Shown piece after piece: positions 1 to 6,765 of a DNA stretch of 7,575 nucleotides; within the stretch, counting starts at the first letter, position 1; each line of letters opens with the position of its first letter. The notes beneath the pieces were generated by a model that saw only the letters and a program-made list of their open reading frames with translations, ran no database searches and was not told where the DNA came from. The translations under genes and the position numbers were made by a program. The stretch spans positions 1 through 7,575 of the forward strand of contig JAISND010000118.1 in NCBI GenBank assembly GCA_031276615.1, given 5' to 3'. The DNA comes from Treponema sp. GTDB lineage: Bacteria > Spirochaetota > Spirochaetia > Treponematales > Breznakiellaceae.

Positions 1-1
1 A

Positions 2-2830
2 CGAAAACTCCAGAGCGACAGCTCGGCGTACCGTTTTTCGGGAGCCGTCATTTCCCGCAATGATGAGGAGGTAACGGTACTGAACAAGGCGTCCATCAGC
101 AACGGCAACAATTCCGAATCTTTTTGGTCTTTGGACGCCTCCCGGGTGTGGCTTCTTCCCGGATCCGACTTCGCCGTATTTAACGCGGTACTCAAGGTAG
201 GGGAAATTCCGGTTATGTATATTCCCTTTTTCTATTATCCCGCCGACGAAGTCATCTTTCATCCGGTAATCGGCTTTCAGACAAGGGAAGGGTCCTTTAT
301 ACAGACCAGCACCTATATTCTGGGAAGGCCGAAGGCTGATCCCGCCAGCCAGAGTTCCCTTGCCAGGATACTGGGGAATTCGAACGACATGGAGAAAATC
401 CGGCACGGTATCTTTCTGCGAAGTACCGGCAAGAAATCCAAAAAGCCGGAAACGGCAACCCTCAAGGCAATCGTTGATTATTATACCAATCTGGGCGCCT
501 ATCTTGGCATGGACCTCAATACGCCGAAATTCGGAATTCTCAACACCACGGACACCAGCCTTGGCTTCGGATTCACCAGAACCATTATCAGGGACTCCGC
601 GGGGAACTACACGCCCTTTATCCCTTCTGATTCCACGCCCGTTACGTATGACGGATCAAGCGACTGGAACAAGTCGAACCTTTTTTCCAGCGAGGTTCCC
701 TTTCGGTATCGTTTCAAGACGGGAAGCTCCATCAGCGGAAAATACGGCAACCTTACCTGGAATTTTCCCTATTATTCGGACCCCTGGGTGGATCGCGATT
801 TTGTCACCAACCGGGCCGAAGAGATGGACTGGGTACACATGATCCAGCAGGGCGCGGCAGTGGAGGAAACCGAAACCACGGAGACCAATATCGGCGTCTA
901 TCAGTGGCAGCTTACGGGGCATCTCAATCCGTCATTCCCCGGCCTGGCGCCCTATATTTCGAGCGTCTCCCTTTCAAGTTTTTCAAGTACCGTCGCTTTC
1001 AAGACGCGGAATCTGAGGGCGGATCTCACCGGCAACAAACACCCCTCCTATTATTATAATTTTTCTCCAAGCCGGGGCTTCTTCTATCCCGACACGGTCA
1101 CCCTCTATTCGCTGACCGGGGCAATTGCGGGAACGCCCTTTGCCCTGGGCGGCGATCAGGCGGCCCCGGCAGCTCAGCCCGATTCCGCCGCGCAGGGCGC
1201 CGAAGAACAGCAGGATCCCTTCAGAAACATCGGTGTGCCGCGGGCCCCCTGGGAGAAGGCCGCCGGGGAACAGGACGAAAAAAAAACCGAAACGGACAAA
1301 CTTGTCCCTCCCGTTCTGGGACAGCGCTTTGACATGCCCCGGAGGGGGACAACGCGCTTCAGCATTGATTACCGAATTTCACCTACCAGCGCTTCGGAGC
1401 TTCAGTTCAGATCTTCCGAGACCAACTGGAGCGAATACAGCGACATCGACTGGAGCGAGGTTTCATCAATACTTTCCACCGTCGGCGGAGACGCCAGTAC
1501 CACCTTCAACCTGAATCATTCCGAGGGCCTTTATTCCAACGCCTTTACTTTTTCAGGCAACGGTACCTGGAGGCAGTACGCTTATATGAATGAGGAATCG
1601 GAAACCTATACCACGACGCCGGCTTCGGGCATTCCCGACGAGGCAAAAATAAACGAAGCCCGCAGGCAGCAGTACAGCCAGTCCTTTTTTACCACCTCCT
1701 ACGGCTACACCGGCACGGTACGGCCCCTGTATCGCAACAGCGTATGGGGACAGTCAAATTTGCAGTACAGCCTCAACGGGCTTATCGCGAAGTCGAATTT
1801 TACCGGGACAGGGGAAGATCCCGAATGGGAGATTGAGTACGGGGATTGGGACAAAGAAAAACTCAGTACCCATCAATTCGCGGCAAACCTGGCGGCCTCG
1901 GTCATGGAGAAGCAGCAGAATTTTACCCTTAGCGCGGACCTGCCGCCCAAGGAACCTTCCATTTCGGGGAACGCCACTTTCCGGGTCTGGCTTACCGAAA
2001 CCAACGCCCACATGCGGATTATGAATCCGGGGGAAGAGGACAAACGGAAATTTGAGCCCTTCTATTCGACCGAAACCATACGGTTCGGAGACTGGGGTTC
2101 CCTGGTGCATTATATGGTGCTTGATTCGGAACTCAAGGAATTTACCACCATTACCTCCACGCTTAGCCTCTTTGGCCTTTCCGCCGCCTATACGGCTACC
2201 CGTATCCAGGGTTACGAGCTTGACCCGAAACTTGGCTGGGTTCAGAAAACGGGCGATCCGGGCCTTAAATCCCGGGATTTTACCCTGAGCTTTTCAAGGA
2301 CTTTCAGCAAACAGGAACTCTGGAAAAAGCGGCTGGGCTTTTCAGTCAACGTCAACAGCCGGCTTTTTTTCGATCTCCAGCGTTATACCAATTCCAGTTT
2401 CAGCCTGACTCTGGGTTTCACCCTGTTAATCAATAATTTCATCGATCTGTCCTTTTCAGCCACCTCGGAAAACGCGGTTATTTTCCGCTATTTCAAGGAC
2501 CTGCCCGCGTTCGACGATCTTCCCGTAGAGCTTCCCGAAGGAGAGCAGAACAACTTTTTCATCGATCTGGCCAATTCCTTCCGTTTCGATGATGAAAACA
2601 GGCGGAGAAGCTCCGGTTTTAAAATGAAAAATTTCCGTCTCGCGGCAACCCATCACCTTGGAGACTGGAACGCCATTTTGGGCGTTACCTTGTCCCCGTA
2701 CCGGCCCACGGATTCCATGCAGTACCAGGTCAACAGTGAAATATCCTTTGTTGTCCAGTGGGTACCCATCACCGAAATCAAGTCGGATATCAGTTACAAC
2801 AAGAAAAACGACGAATGGATTGTAAAATGA
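2..2830 (+). CDS. lptD: LptD/OstA-like outer-membrane assembly protein, 5'-truncated by the window
   Basis: 942 codons are visible and the frame is open from base 2, so the true start lies upstream; the TTG at 131 is an internal Leu codon (residue 44). Residues 1-60 look like the end of an OstA-type periplasmic beta-jellyroll, followed by the LptD hallmark IPVMYIPFFYYP (residues 69-80). The remainder is rich in alternating hydrophobic/polar strands, Tyr, Phe and Trp, as in an outer-membrane beta-barrel. In LPS-making bacteria LptD with LptE inserts LPS into the outer leaflet. Treponemes are generally regarded as lacking classical LPS, so the cargo here would be another glycolipid; that is inference. 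Residues 384-438 form a Pro/Ala/Gln/charged low-complexity insert interrupting the barrel-like sequence. No cysteine occurs in the visible part, unlike E. coli LptD, which needs disulfides. The protein ends in a short polar tail after its last likely strand. TGA at 2828-2830. The family call is firm to moderate; the substrate is unknown. Confidence 0.8.
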   Translation, partial: RKLQSDSSAYRFSGAVISRNDEEVTVLNKASISNGNNSESFWSLDASRVWLLPGSDFAVFNAVLKVGEIPVMYIPFFYYPADEVIFHPVIGFQTREGSFIQTSTYILGRPKADPASQSSLARILGNSNDMEKIRHGIFLRSTGKKSKKPETATLKAIVDYYTNLGAYLGMDLNTPKFGILNTTDTSLGFGFTRTIIRDSAGNYTPFIPSDSTPVTYDGSSDWNKSNLFSSEVPFRYRFKTGSSISGKYGNLTWNFPYYSDPWVDRDFVTNRAEEMDWVHMIQQGAAVEETETTETNIGVYQWQLTGHLNPSFPGLAPYISSVSLSSFSSTVAFKTRNLRADLTGNKHPSYYYNFSPSRGFFYPDTVTLYSLTGAIAGTPFALGGDQAAPAAQPDSAAQGAEEQQDPFRNIGVPRAPWEKAAGEQDEKKTETDKLVPPVLGQRFDMPRRGTTRFSIDYRISPTSASELQFRSSETNWSEYSDIDWSEVSSILSTVGGDASTTFNLNHSEGLYSNAFTFSGNGTWRQYAYMNEESETYTTTPASGIPDEAKINEARRQQYSQSFFTTSYGYTGTVRPLYRNSVWGQSNLQYSLNGLIAKSNFTGTGEDPEWEIEYGDWDKEKLSTHQFAANLAASVMEKQQNFTLSADLPPKEPSISGNATFRVWLTETNAHMRIMNPGEEDKRKFEPFYSTETIRFGDWGSLVHYMVLDSELKEFTTITSTLSLFGLSAAYTATRIQGYELDPKLGWVQKTGDPGLKSRDFTLSFSRTFSKQELWKKRLGFSVNVNSRLFFDLQRYTNSSFSLTLGFTLLINNFIDLSFSATSENAVIFRYFKDLPAFDDLPVELPEGEQNNFFIDLANSFRFDDENRRRSSGFKMKNFRLAATHHLGDWNAILGVTLSPYRPTDSMQYQVNSEISFVVQWVPITEIKSDISYNKKNDEWIVK
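1278..1286 (+). repeat. A9 homopolymer inside the lptD-like gene
   Basis: Nine consecutive A lie in the codons GAA AAA AAA ACC (Glu-Lys-Lys-Thr) of the low-complexity segment. The phasing gives A_AAA_AAA, a slippery-type heptamer. One added base would shift reading to a TGA at 1330-1332; one lost base would shift it to a stop at 1512-1514. Both would remove the C-terminal barrel. The tract itself is plain in the sequence; any slippage is inference. Confidence 0.85.
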
Positions 2831-2844
2831 ACCTTCATGGTATC

Positions 2845-2857
2845 ACGCCTATGGCGT
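2845..2857 (+). repeat. Short inverted repeat after the lptD-like gene
   Basis: ACGCC-TAT-GGCGT forms a perfect 5-bp stem with a 3-nt loop, 15 bases after the lptD stop codon. No T-rich run follows (the next bases are CTGCCCCGG), so it is not a standard intrinsic terminator. It could weakly stabilise the 3' end of the upstream mRNA or be chance. Confidence 0.3.
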
Positions 2858-2869
2858 CTGCCCCGGCCC

Positions 2870-2897
2870 TTGACTAGTCCGCGGGGGGGGCTATAGA
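2870..2897 (+). promoter_or_regulatory. Predicted sigma70-type promoter of the phoH-pgpH-ybeY-corC operon
   Basis: The -35 box TTGACT (2870-2875, 5 of 6 to consensus) and the -10 box TATAGA (2892-2897, 4 of 6) are separated by 16 bp. This is the only such pair noticed in the 86-bp gap before phoH. Transcription would start near 2903-2906, leaving a leader of only about a dozen bases before the TTG start. An alternative -10, TAGACT (2894-2899), would give an 18-bp spacer. Half of the spacer is a G8 run, so changes in its length would directly alter box spacing. The start site is inferred, not measured. Confidence 0.6.
2883..2890 (+). repeat. G8 homopolymer in the promoter spacer
   Basis: Eight consecutive G lie between the predicted -35 and -10 boxes, flanked by GC on the 5' side and CTATAGA on the 3' side. 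Poly-G tracts in promoter regions are known to control some Treponema pallidum genes (several tpr genes and the OmpW-like TP0126) through length variation. Here a gain of one G would give the ideal 17-bp spacing and losses would weaken it. Variability cannot be seen from one sequence. Confidence 0.85.
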
Positions 2898-2906
2898 CTC
2901 TTGTTT

Positions 2907-2911
2907 AGAGG
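2907..2911 (+). promoter_or_regulatory. Ribosome binding site for the phoH TTG start
   Basis: AGAGG ends five bases before the TTG at 2917, so it is an adequate but modest Shine-Dalgarno. A better match, GGAGG (2919-2923), lies just inside the coding sequence. It is five bases ahead of an in-frame ATA codon (2929) but has no ATG, GTG or TTG at suitable spacing after it. Confidence 0.5.
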
Positions 2912-2916
2912 CGCAA

Positions 2917-3945
2917 TTGGAGGACAGCATAACTATAGTTCTGGACAGTCATGAACTGCTGTCCGGAATCTGCGGCGCAAATGACGGAAACCTGAAAGTA
3001 ATTGAAGGTTCCCTGGGGGGACGCATAGCCGCCAGGGGCAATGAAATCCGTCTTGAAGGGGTTGATGAAGCCGGTCTCCGGCGGTTTAAGAAAATGATGG
3101 ACGATCTAATCGCGGTGGTCAGGGAAGGGGATTCGCCTTCGCCGGACTATATCCGTGCTTTGGCCGGAACCCTTGTTCCGCCTGCCGGAGGGGATACCCC
3201 GGACGCGGAGAATCCCGGCGCGGGAGACGCTTCCGGCCCGGCCGTACCGGTTCCCGCCGGAGAAGCGCCGGAGAGCCTCCGGGACGCGATGATACAGATT
3301 CCCCACGGCTTTCAGCGGGTCTATCCCCGTTCGGGGAACCAGGCGGCCTACATATACGGCATGCGTTCCTGCGACATAAGTTTCTGCGTCGGTCCCGCGG
3401 GAACCGGAAAAACCTACCTTGCCATCGCGGAGGCCCTGCGCCTGGTGCTCTCCAAAAAAATGCGGAAACTGGTGCTTACCCGGCCGGTGGTCGAAGCCGG
3501 CGAAAGCCTCGGTTTCCTCCCCGGCGATCTTGCCCAGAAAATTAATCCCTATCTACGGCCCCTCTATGACGCCATGGAATCGCTTGTTCCCTTTGAGGTG
3601 ATCCGCCGGATGGAGGAAAGCAGGGCCATAGAGATAGCGCCCCTGGCTTATATGCGGGGGCGCAGCCTCAATGACAGCGCGGTCATTCTTGACGAAGCGC
3701 AGAATACGACGAAAGAACAGATGAAGATGTTCCTGACGCGGATAGGCCGGGGCGCGCGGGCCGTGATTACCGGCGACGCCACCCAGATAGATCTTCCCGG
3801 AAGGACGGATTCGGGACTGCTCCACGCCATCAAAATTCTCAAAGGATTGGACGGAATCCATTTTGCCTTCCTCCATACCGCCGATGTGGTGCGTAATCCC
3901 CTCATCAAAAAAATAATACAGGCTTACGATGAAAAAGACGTTTAA
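2917..3945 (+). CDS. phoH: PhoH family ATPase (YbeZ-like)
   Basis: 342 residues, normal for the family. Cytoplasmic P-loop ATPase related to the helicase core; YbeZ-type members interact with YbeY and are linked to rRNA maturation and RNA turnover. The N-terminal region (about 1-68) carries the typical RGNEIRLEG element. Residues 85-120 are a Gly/Pro/Ala linker, and the ATPase domain spans about 125-340. Visible motifs are Walker A GPAGTGKT (159-166), TRPVVEAGESLGFLPGD (188-204), Walker B VILDEAQN (256-263), and the sensor ITGDATQIDLPGR (284-296). The terminal motif is VVRNPL, where relatives usually have VVRHPL. The start is TTG because an in-frame TAG at 2875 precedes it, no ATG or GTG lies in between, and AGAGG is suitably placed. 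First gene of a four-gene operon; its last 17 bases overlap pgpH. Family identity is secure; the RNA substrate is not known. Confidence 0.95.
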   Translation: MEDSITIVLDSHELLSGICGANDGNLKVIEGSLGGRIAARGNEIRLEGVDEAGLRRFKKMMDDLIAVVREGDSPSPDYIRALAGTLVPPAGGDTPDAENPGAGDASGPAVPVPAGEAPESLRDAMIQIPHGFQRVYPRSGNQAAYIYGMRSCDISFCVGPAGTGKTYLAIAEALRLVLSKKMRKLVLTRPVVEAGESLGFLPGDLAQKINPYLRPLYDAMESLVPFEVIRRMEESRAIEIAPLAYMRGRSLNDSAVILDEAQNTTKEQMKMFLTRIGRGARAVITGDATQIDLPGRTDSGLLHAIKILKGLDGIHFAFLHTADVVRNPLIKKIIQAYDEKDV

Positions 3946-6292
3946 CCTTTTAACCGGAAACTTCCTGAATTCCCTGCGCGGAATTTTAAACCTGGGCCGC
4001 GCCCGGCTGGGCCCCGGCCTGTGCAGCGCCGCCGCTTTTATCGTCACCACCGTTGTCGTCATAACCAACATGAACTCCGGCGCCGGCGGGACGGGGAACC
4101 TGCGGGATTTTGAGACCGGCAAGGTGGCGGATCGCGATGTTGTCGCCGGCCAGCCGGTGTCTTATGTTGACACGGAAGCGACCCGGCTGCGCATGGAGGC
4201 CCAGGAACATCTGGTGCCGGCGGTGTTCCGTTTTTCCGTTTCCGCCGGGGCGGATGCCCGCAATTCATGGAACGCCTTCTGCAACCTTGCCGGCGAAAGC
4301 CTGAAGGAAGGCGCTTCGGTCGGCGCGGCGCGTCTCGCGGTACAGGCCAAATATCCGGCGTATTTTTCCGCCGACGCGCTGAACGCTTTTCTCGGCGCCG
4401 GGGACAGGGAAGAATTCAGGGACTGCGGGCTGAAGGTTCTTGACCATATTATGGAGAAAGGCGTTTTTGCCCTCAACAGCGCCGAGCTGCATAATTACAA
4501 CCCGGACGTGGCGGAAGTCCTCTCTTCCTCGGCTTCCCGATCCGAAAGGGAGAAGGTATCCTACAGCAGCGTCATTACGAAAGACAGGGCCGGCGAAGCG
4601 GTCAGGCGCTATGTCGCCGGGGAAGATTTTCCCGTTTCCTTTTCCGGCATCGCCGCGGATATGCTTGTCCCCTTTATTTCCGAAAACGTGTTTTTTTCGC
4701 CCAACGATACAAGAATGCGCATAACGGAAGTAAGGAAACAGCTTGAGCCGGTGGTCAAGTACATTGAAAAGGGCAAGAGGATTATCCGGAAGGGTTTTAT
4801 CATTACCGAGGAAGACATGCGGGAACTGCGGGCCCTTAACACGTCCCTTCCCGGAAGGGATCCCCGCAGCGTGGCCGGTCTTGTCATTTTACAGATCTTC
4901 ATCTACGCGCTCTTTATCTTTCTGAAGGGCCGCATGATTATCGGAAGGGAACTCGAAAACAGCGAGAGTTACCTTCTTTCCACCCTGGCCTGCCTGTACC
5001 TTTCCGGGGCGGTTCTGGCAAGGAGCCTGCTTCCGGCGGTTGAAAACCTTCCCACTTCCATTATAATGCCCACCGCGCTTGTGATAATGCTGCCGGCTAT
5101 TCTCATCGGCCCCCGTCTTGCCCTTGTCCTCGCAATGGCCCTTCCCCTGGGCGCGTATCTTTCGGGCGCCTTTGATATGTACGCTTACTTCTTCGCCCTG
5201 GTTTCGGGCGTTGTCGCCTCTACCGTTCTTAACGACGCCGAAAAGCGCATGGACCTTATCAAGGCGGGCGGTATTATCGCCGTATTCAACTGTATCGCCG
5301 CCCTCGTTATTCTCCTTATGCGCCACGCGAGTCCCGTTTCCTATCCCGCGCTGCTTTTCTGGTCGGCCTTCAACGGAATCGTATCGGGCATGCTCGTTCT
5401 CGGTTTCCTGCCGCCCCTGGAACATGCCCTCAACGCGGCCACCGGCTTCAGGCTTATGGAGCTTTCCGACCTCAACGCTCCGATCCTGAAAAAACTTTTT
5501 ACCGCCGCGCCGGGAACCTACAGCCATTCGATTATGGTGGCCAACCTTGCCGAGCAGGCCTGTCAGGACATCGGCGCCAACGCGCTTCTCGCGCGGGTAG
5601 GGGCCTATTACCACGATCTGGGCAAAATGGAGAACCCCGCTTACTTTGTGGAAAACCAGACCGATCATAACAAACACGACGATATCAATCCCCGGCTTTC
5701 CGCCACGGTGATCCGCAGCCATGTAAAGCTCGGCGTGGAAAAGGCGCGGAGTCTGGGGCTTCCCCGCGCGGTCATAAACATTATCGCGGAACACCACGGC
5801 AACTCCCTTATCACCTGGTTCTACAACAAGGCCCTTCAGCAGGAAGGTTCCGATGTCCAGCAGAAAAACCAGGTCAACATGGACGATTTTGCCTACCCCG
5901 GCGTTCCGCCCCGTTCGCGGGAATCGGCGGTGGTGATGCTTGCCGACGTGACCGAAGCCGCGGTGCGTACCCTGAGCAAACCGACGGCCGCGAAGATGGA
6001 GAAATTTATCCAGGAGCTTTTTGACGCCAAGGTAAAGCACGGGCAGCTTTCCCAGTCGGACCTCAGCTTCCGCGAACTTGAGACCATCAAAAACGCCTTT
6101 GTCCGGGTACTCGCGGGTTATTATCATTCGCGGATCGAGTATCCCAGGCTCAGGGAAGACGGCGTCGGGGATGACGCTTCCGCTGAAGAATCCGTTGAAA
6201 GAAAAACGGCCGGGGAAGGGGCGGACAGGGAAGCGGGAAAGGGAGCGGCCGCGAAAGCCATTGTCCCGGCCGTAAAGAGCAGCCCCGCATGA
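3929..6292 (+). CDS. pgpH: Membrane HD phosphohydrolase, PgpH/YqfF (7TMR-HD) family; predicted c-di-AMP phosphodiesterase
   Basis: 787 residues, longer than the roughly 700-720 of well-known relatives. Layout: an N-terminal membrane helix (about 31-48); a large extracytoplasmic 7TMR-HDED domain (about 52-310); about seven membrane helices (313-497); a cytoplasmic HD domain (about 510-735); and a 50-residue Ala/Lys/Glu-rich tail. The expected HD metal ligands are all present: H533, H562-D563 (in YYHDLGKME), H598, H622-H623 (EHHGNS) and D673 (MLADVTEAAVR). Family members hydrolyse cyclic-di-AMP to pApA; activity here is inferred. Small departures from the usual motifs are NKHDDINP for NPHD, and HHGN for HHGT. 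The start ATG lies inside phoH (17-base overlap) with a poor Shine-Dalgarno (ACAGG), which suggests translation coupled to phoH. The stop overlaps the ybeY start as ATGA. The extracytoplasmic domain may sense an envelope signal, but its ligand is unknown. Confidence 0.92.
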   Translation: MKKTFNLLTGNFLNSLRGILNLGRARLGPGLCSAAAFIVTTVVVITNMNSGAGGTGNLRDFETGKVADRDVVAGQPVSYVDTEATRLRMEAQEHLVPAVFRFSVSAGADARNSWNAFCNLAGESLKEGASVGAARLAVQAKYPAYFSADALNAFLGAGDREEFRDCGLKVLDHIMEKGVFALNSAELHNYNPDVAEVLSSSASRSEREKVSYSSVITKDRAGEAVRRYVAGEDFPVSFSGIAADMLVPFISENVFFSPNDTRMRITEVRKQLEPVVKYIEKGKRIIRKGFIITEEDMRELRALNTSLPGRDPRSVAGLVILQIFIYALFIFLKGRMIIGRELENSESYLLSTLACLYLSGAVLARSLLPAVENLPTSIIMPTALVIMLPAILIGPRLALVLAMALPLGAYLSGAFDMYAYFFALVSGVVASTVLNDAEKRMDLIKAGGIIAVFNCIAALVILLMRHASPVSYPALLFWSAFNGIVSGMLVLGFLPPLEHALNAATGFRLMELSDLNAPILKKLFTAAPGTYSHSIMVANLAEQACQDIGANALLARVGAYYHDLGKMENPAYFVENQTDHNKHDDINPRLSATVIRSHVKLGVEKARSLGLPRAVINIIAEHHGNSLITWFYNKALQQEGSDVQQKNQVNMDDFAYPGVPPRSRESAVVMLADVTEAAVRTLSKPTAAKMEKFIQELFDAKVKHGQLSQSDLSFRELETIKNAFVRVLAGYYHSRIEYPRLREDGVGDDASAEESVERKTAGEGADREAGKGAAAKAIVPAVKSSPA

Positions 6293-6765
6293 ACCGGGTG
6301 GAGATTAACGCCGAAGGCGCGGAGCCTCCCCCGTGGAGCGGTTCCCTGGAGGCCTTTGCCCTCAAGGTTCTGGATTTTATCGGCAGGGACAACTGGGACC
6401 TCTCGGTGTTTCTCTGCGGCGACGAAACGATTAAAACCCTCAACAGCCGGTACCGCGGCAGGGACGAAGCCACCGATGTCCTCTCCTTTGAAATGGGCGC
6501 GGAGACGGCGGCCGGGGACGGGGAACTCCGCTATCTTCCGGGCGACATCGTGATTTCCCTGGAGACGCTCCGCGAAAACGCGCGCTGTTTTGAAACAGGC
6601 GAGGATGAGGAGTTACGCCGGCTTCTCATTCATGGTATCCTTCATCTTGACGGAATGGATCACGATTCTAACGATAAAAACGAACCCATGCTGAAATTAC
6701 AGGAGAATCTTTTGGAGCGGTTAAAAGGCGAGCGTGTTCTGCCTTTTGAGGAAGGGGAACGGTGA
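6289..6765 (+). CDS. ybeY: YbeY, single-strand-specific metallo-endoribonuclease
   Basis: 158 residues, usual for the family (UPF0054). YbeY takes part in 16S rRNA 3'-end maturation and 70S ribosome quality control, working with PhoH/YbeZ. The zinc motif HGILHLDGMDH supplies H115, H119 and H125 (HxxxHxxxxxH). The conserved LNSRYRGRDEATDVLSF block (51-67) contains the likely catalytic Arg56, and LPGDIVIS (83-90) is the typical central strand. The ATG overlaps the pgpH stop (ATGA). No strong Shine-Dalgarno precedes it, so reinitiation after pgpH is likely. A GTG three codons in (6298) is a less likely start. The last codons contain the ribosome binding site of corC. All key residues are present, so an active enzyme is expected. 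Confidence 0.95.
   Translation: MNRVEINAEGAEPPPWSGSLEAFALKVLDFIGRDNWDLSVFLCGDETIKTLNSRYRGRDEATDVLSFEMGAETAAGDGELRYLPGDIVISLETLRENARCFETGEDEELRRLLIHGILHLDGMDHDSNDKNEPMLKLQENLLERLKGERVLPFEEGER
6748..6757 (+). promoter_or_regulatory. Ribosome binding site for corC/tlyC inside ybeY
   Basis: GAGGAAGGGG ends four bases before the GTG at 6762. It is the most purine-rich Shine-Dalgarno among the operon's internal junctions and supports the GTG start that overlaps the ybeY stop as GTGA. Confidence 0.6.

Noticed and set aside
131..133. TTG as the start codon of the first gene
   Set aside because: The frame continues open to base 2 with OstA-like sequence, and no ribosome binding site precedes the TTG; it is an internal Leu codon.
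2350..2372. GCCGGC followed by T7, resembling a terminator
   Set aside because: The stem is a 6-base palindrome with no loop and lies in the middle of the lptD-like coding sequence.
3553..4122. 189-codon minus-strand frame across the phoH/pgpH junction
   Set aside because: It is opposite the conserved Walker B region of phoH, its composition is Arg/Pro-rich, and it has no family resemblance and no promoter.
4844..4860. Inverted repeat TCCCTTCC-C-GGAAGGGA
   Set aside because: It is a perfect 8-bp arm pair but lies inside pgpH codons (Ser-Leu-Pro-Gly-Arg-Asp) with a one-base loop, no other copy found, and no regulatory context.
4889..6127. 412-codon open frame on the minus strand opposite pgpH
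   Set aside because: It lies wholly opposite a well-supported gene with intact HD motifs. Its translation is Gly/Arg/Val/His-rich with no recognisable domain, as expected of an antisense shadow in GC-rich DNA.
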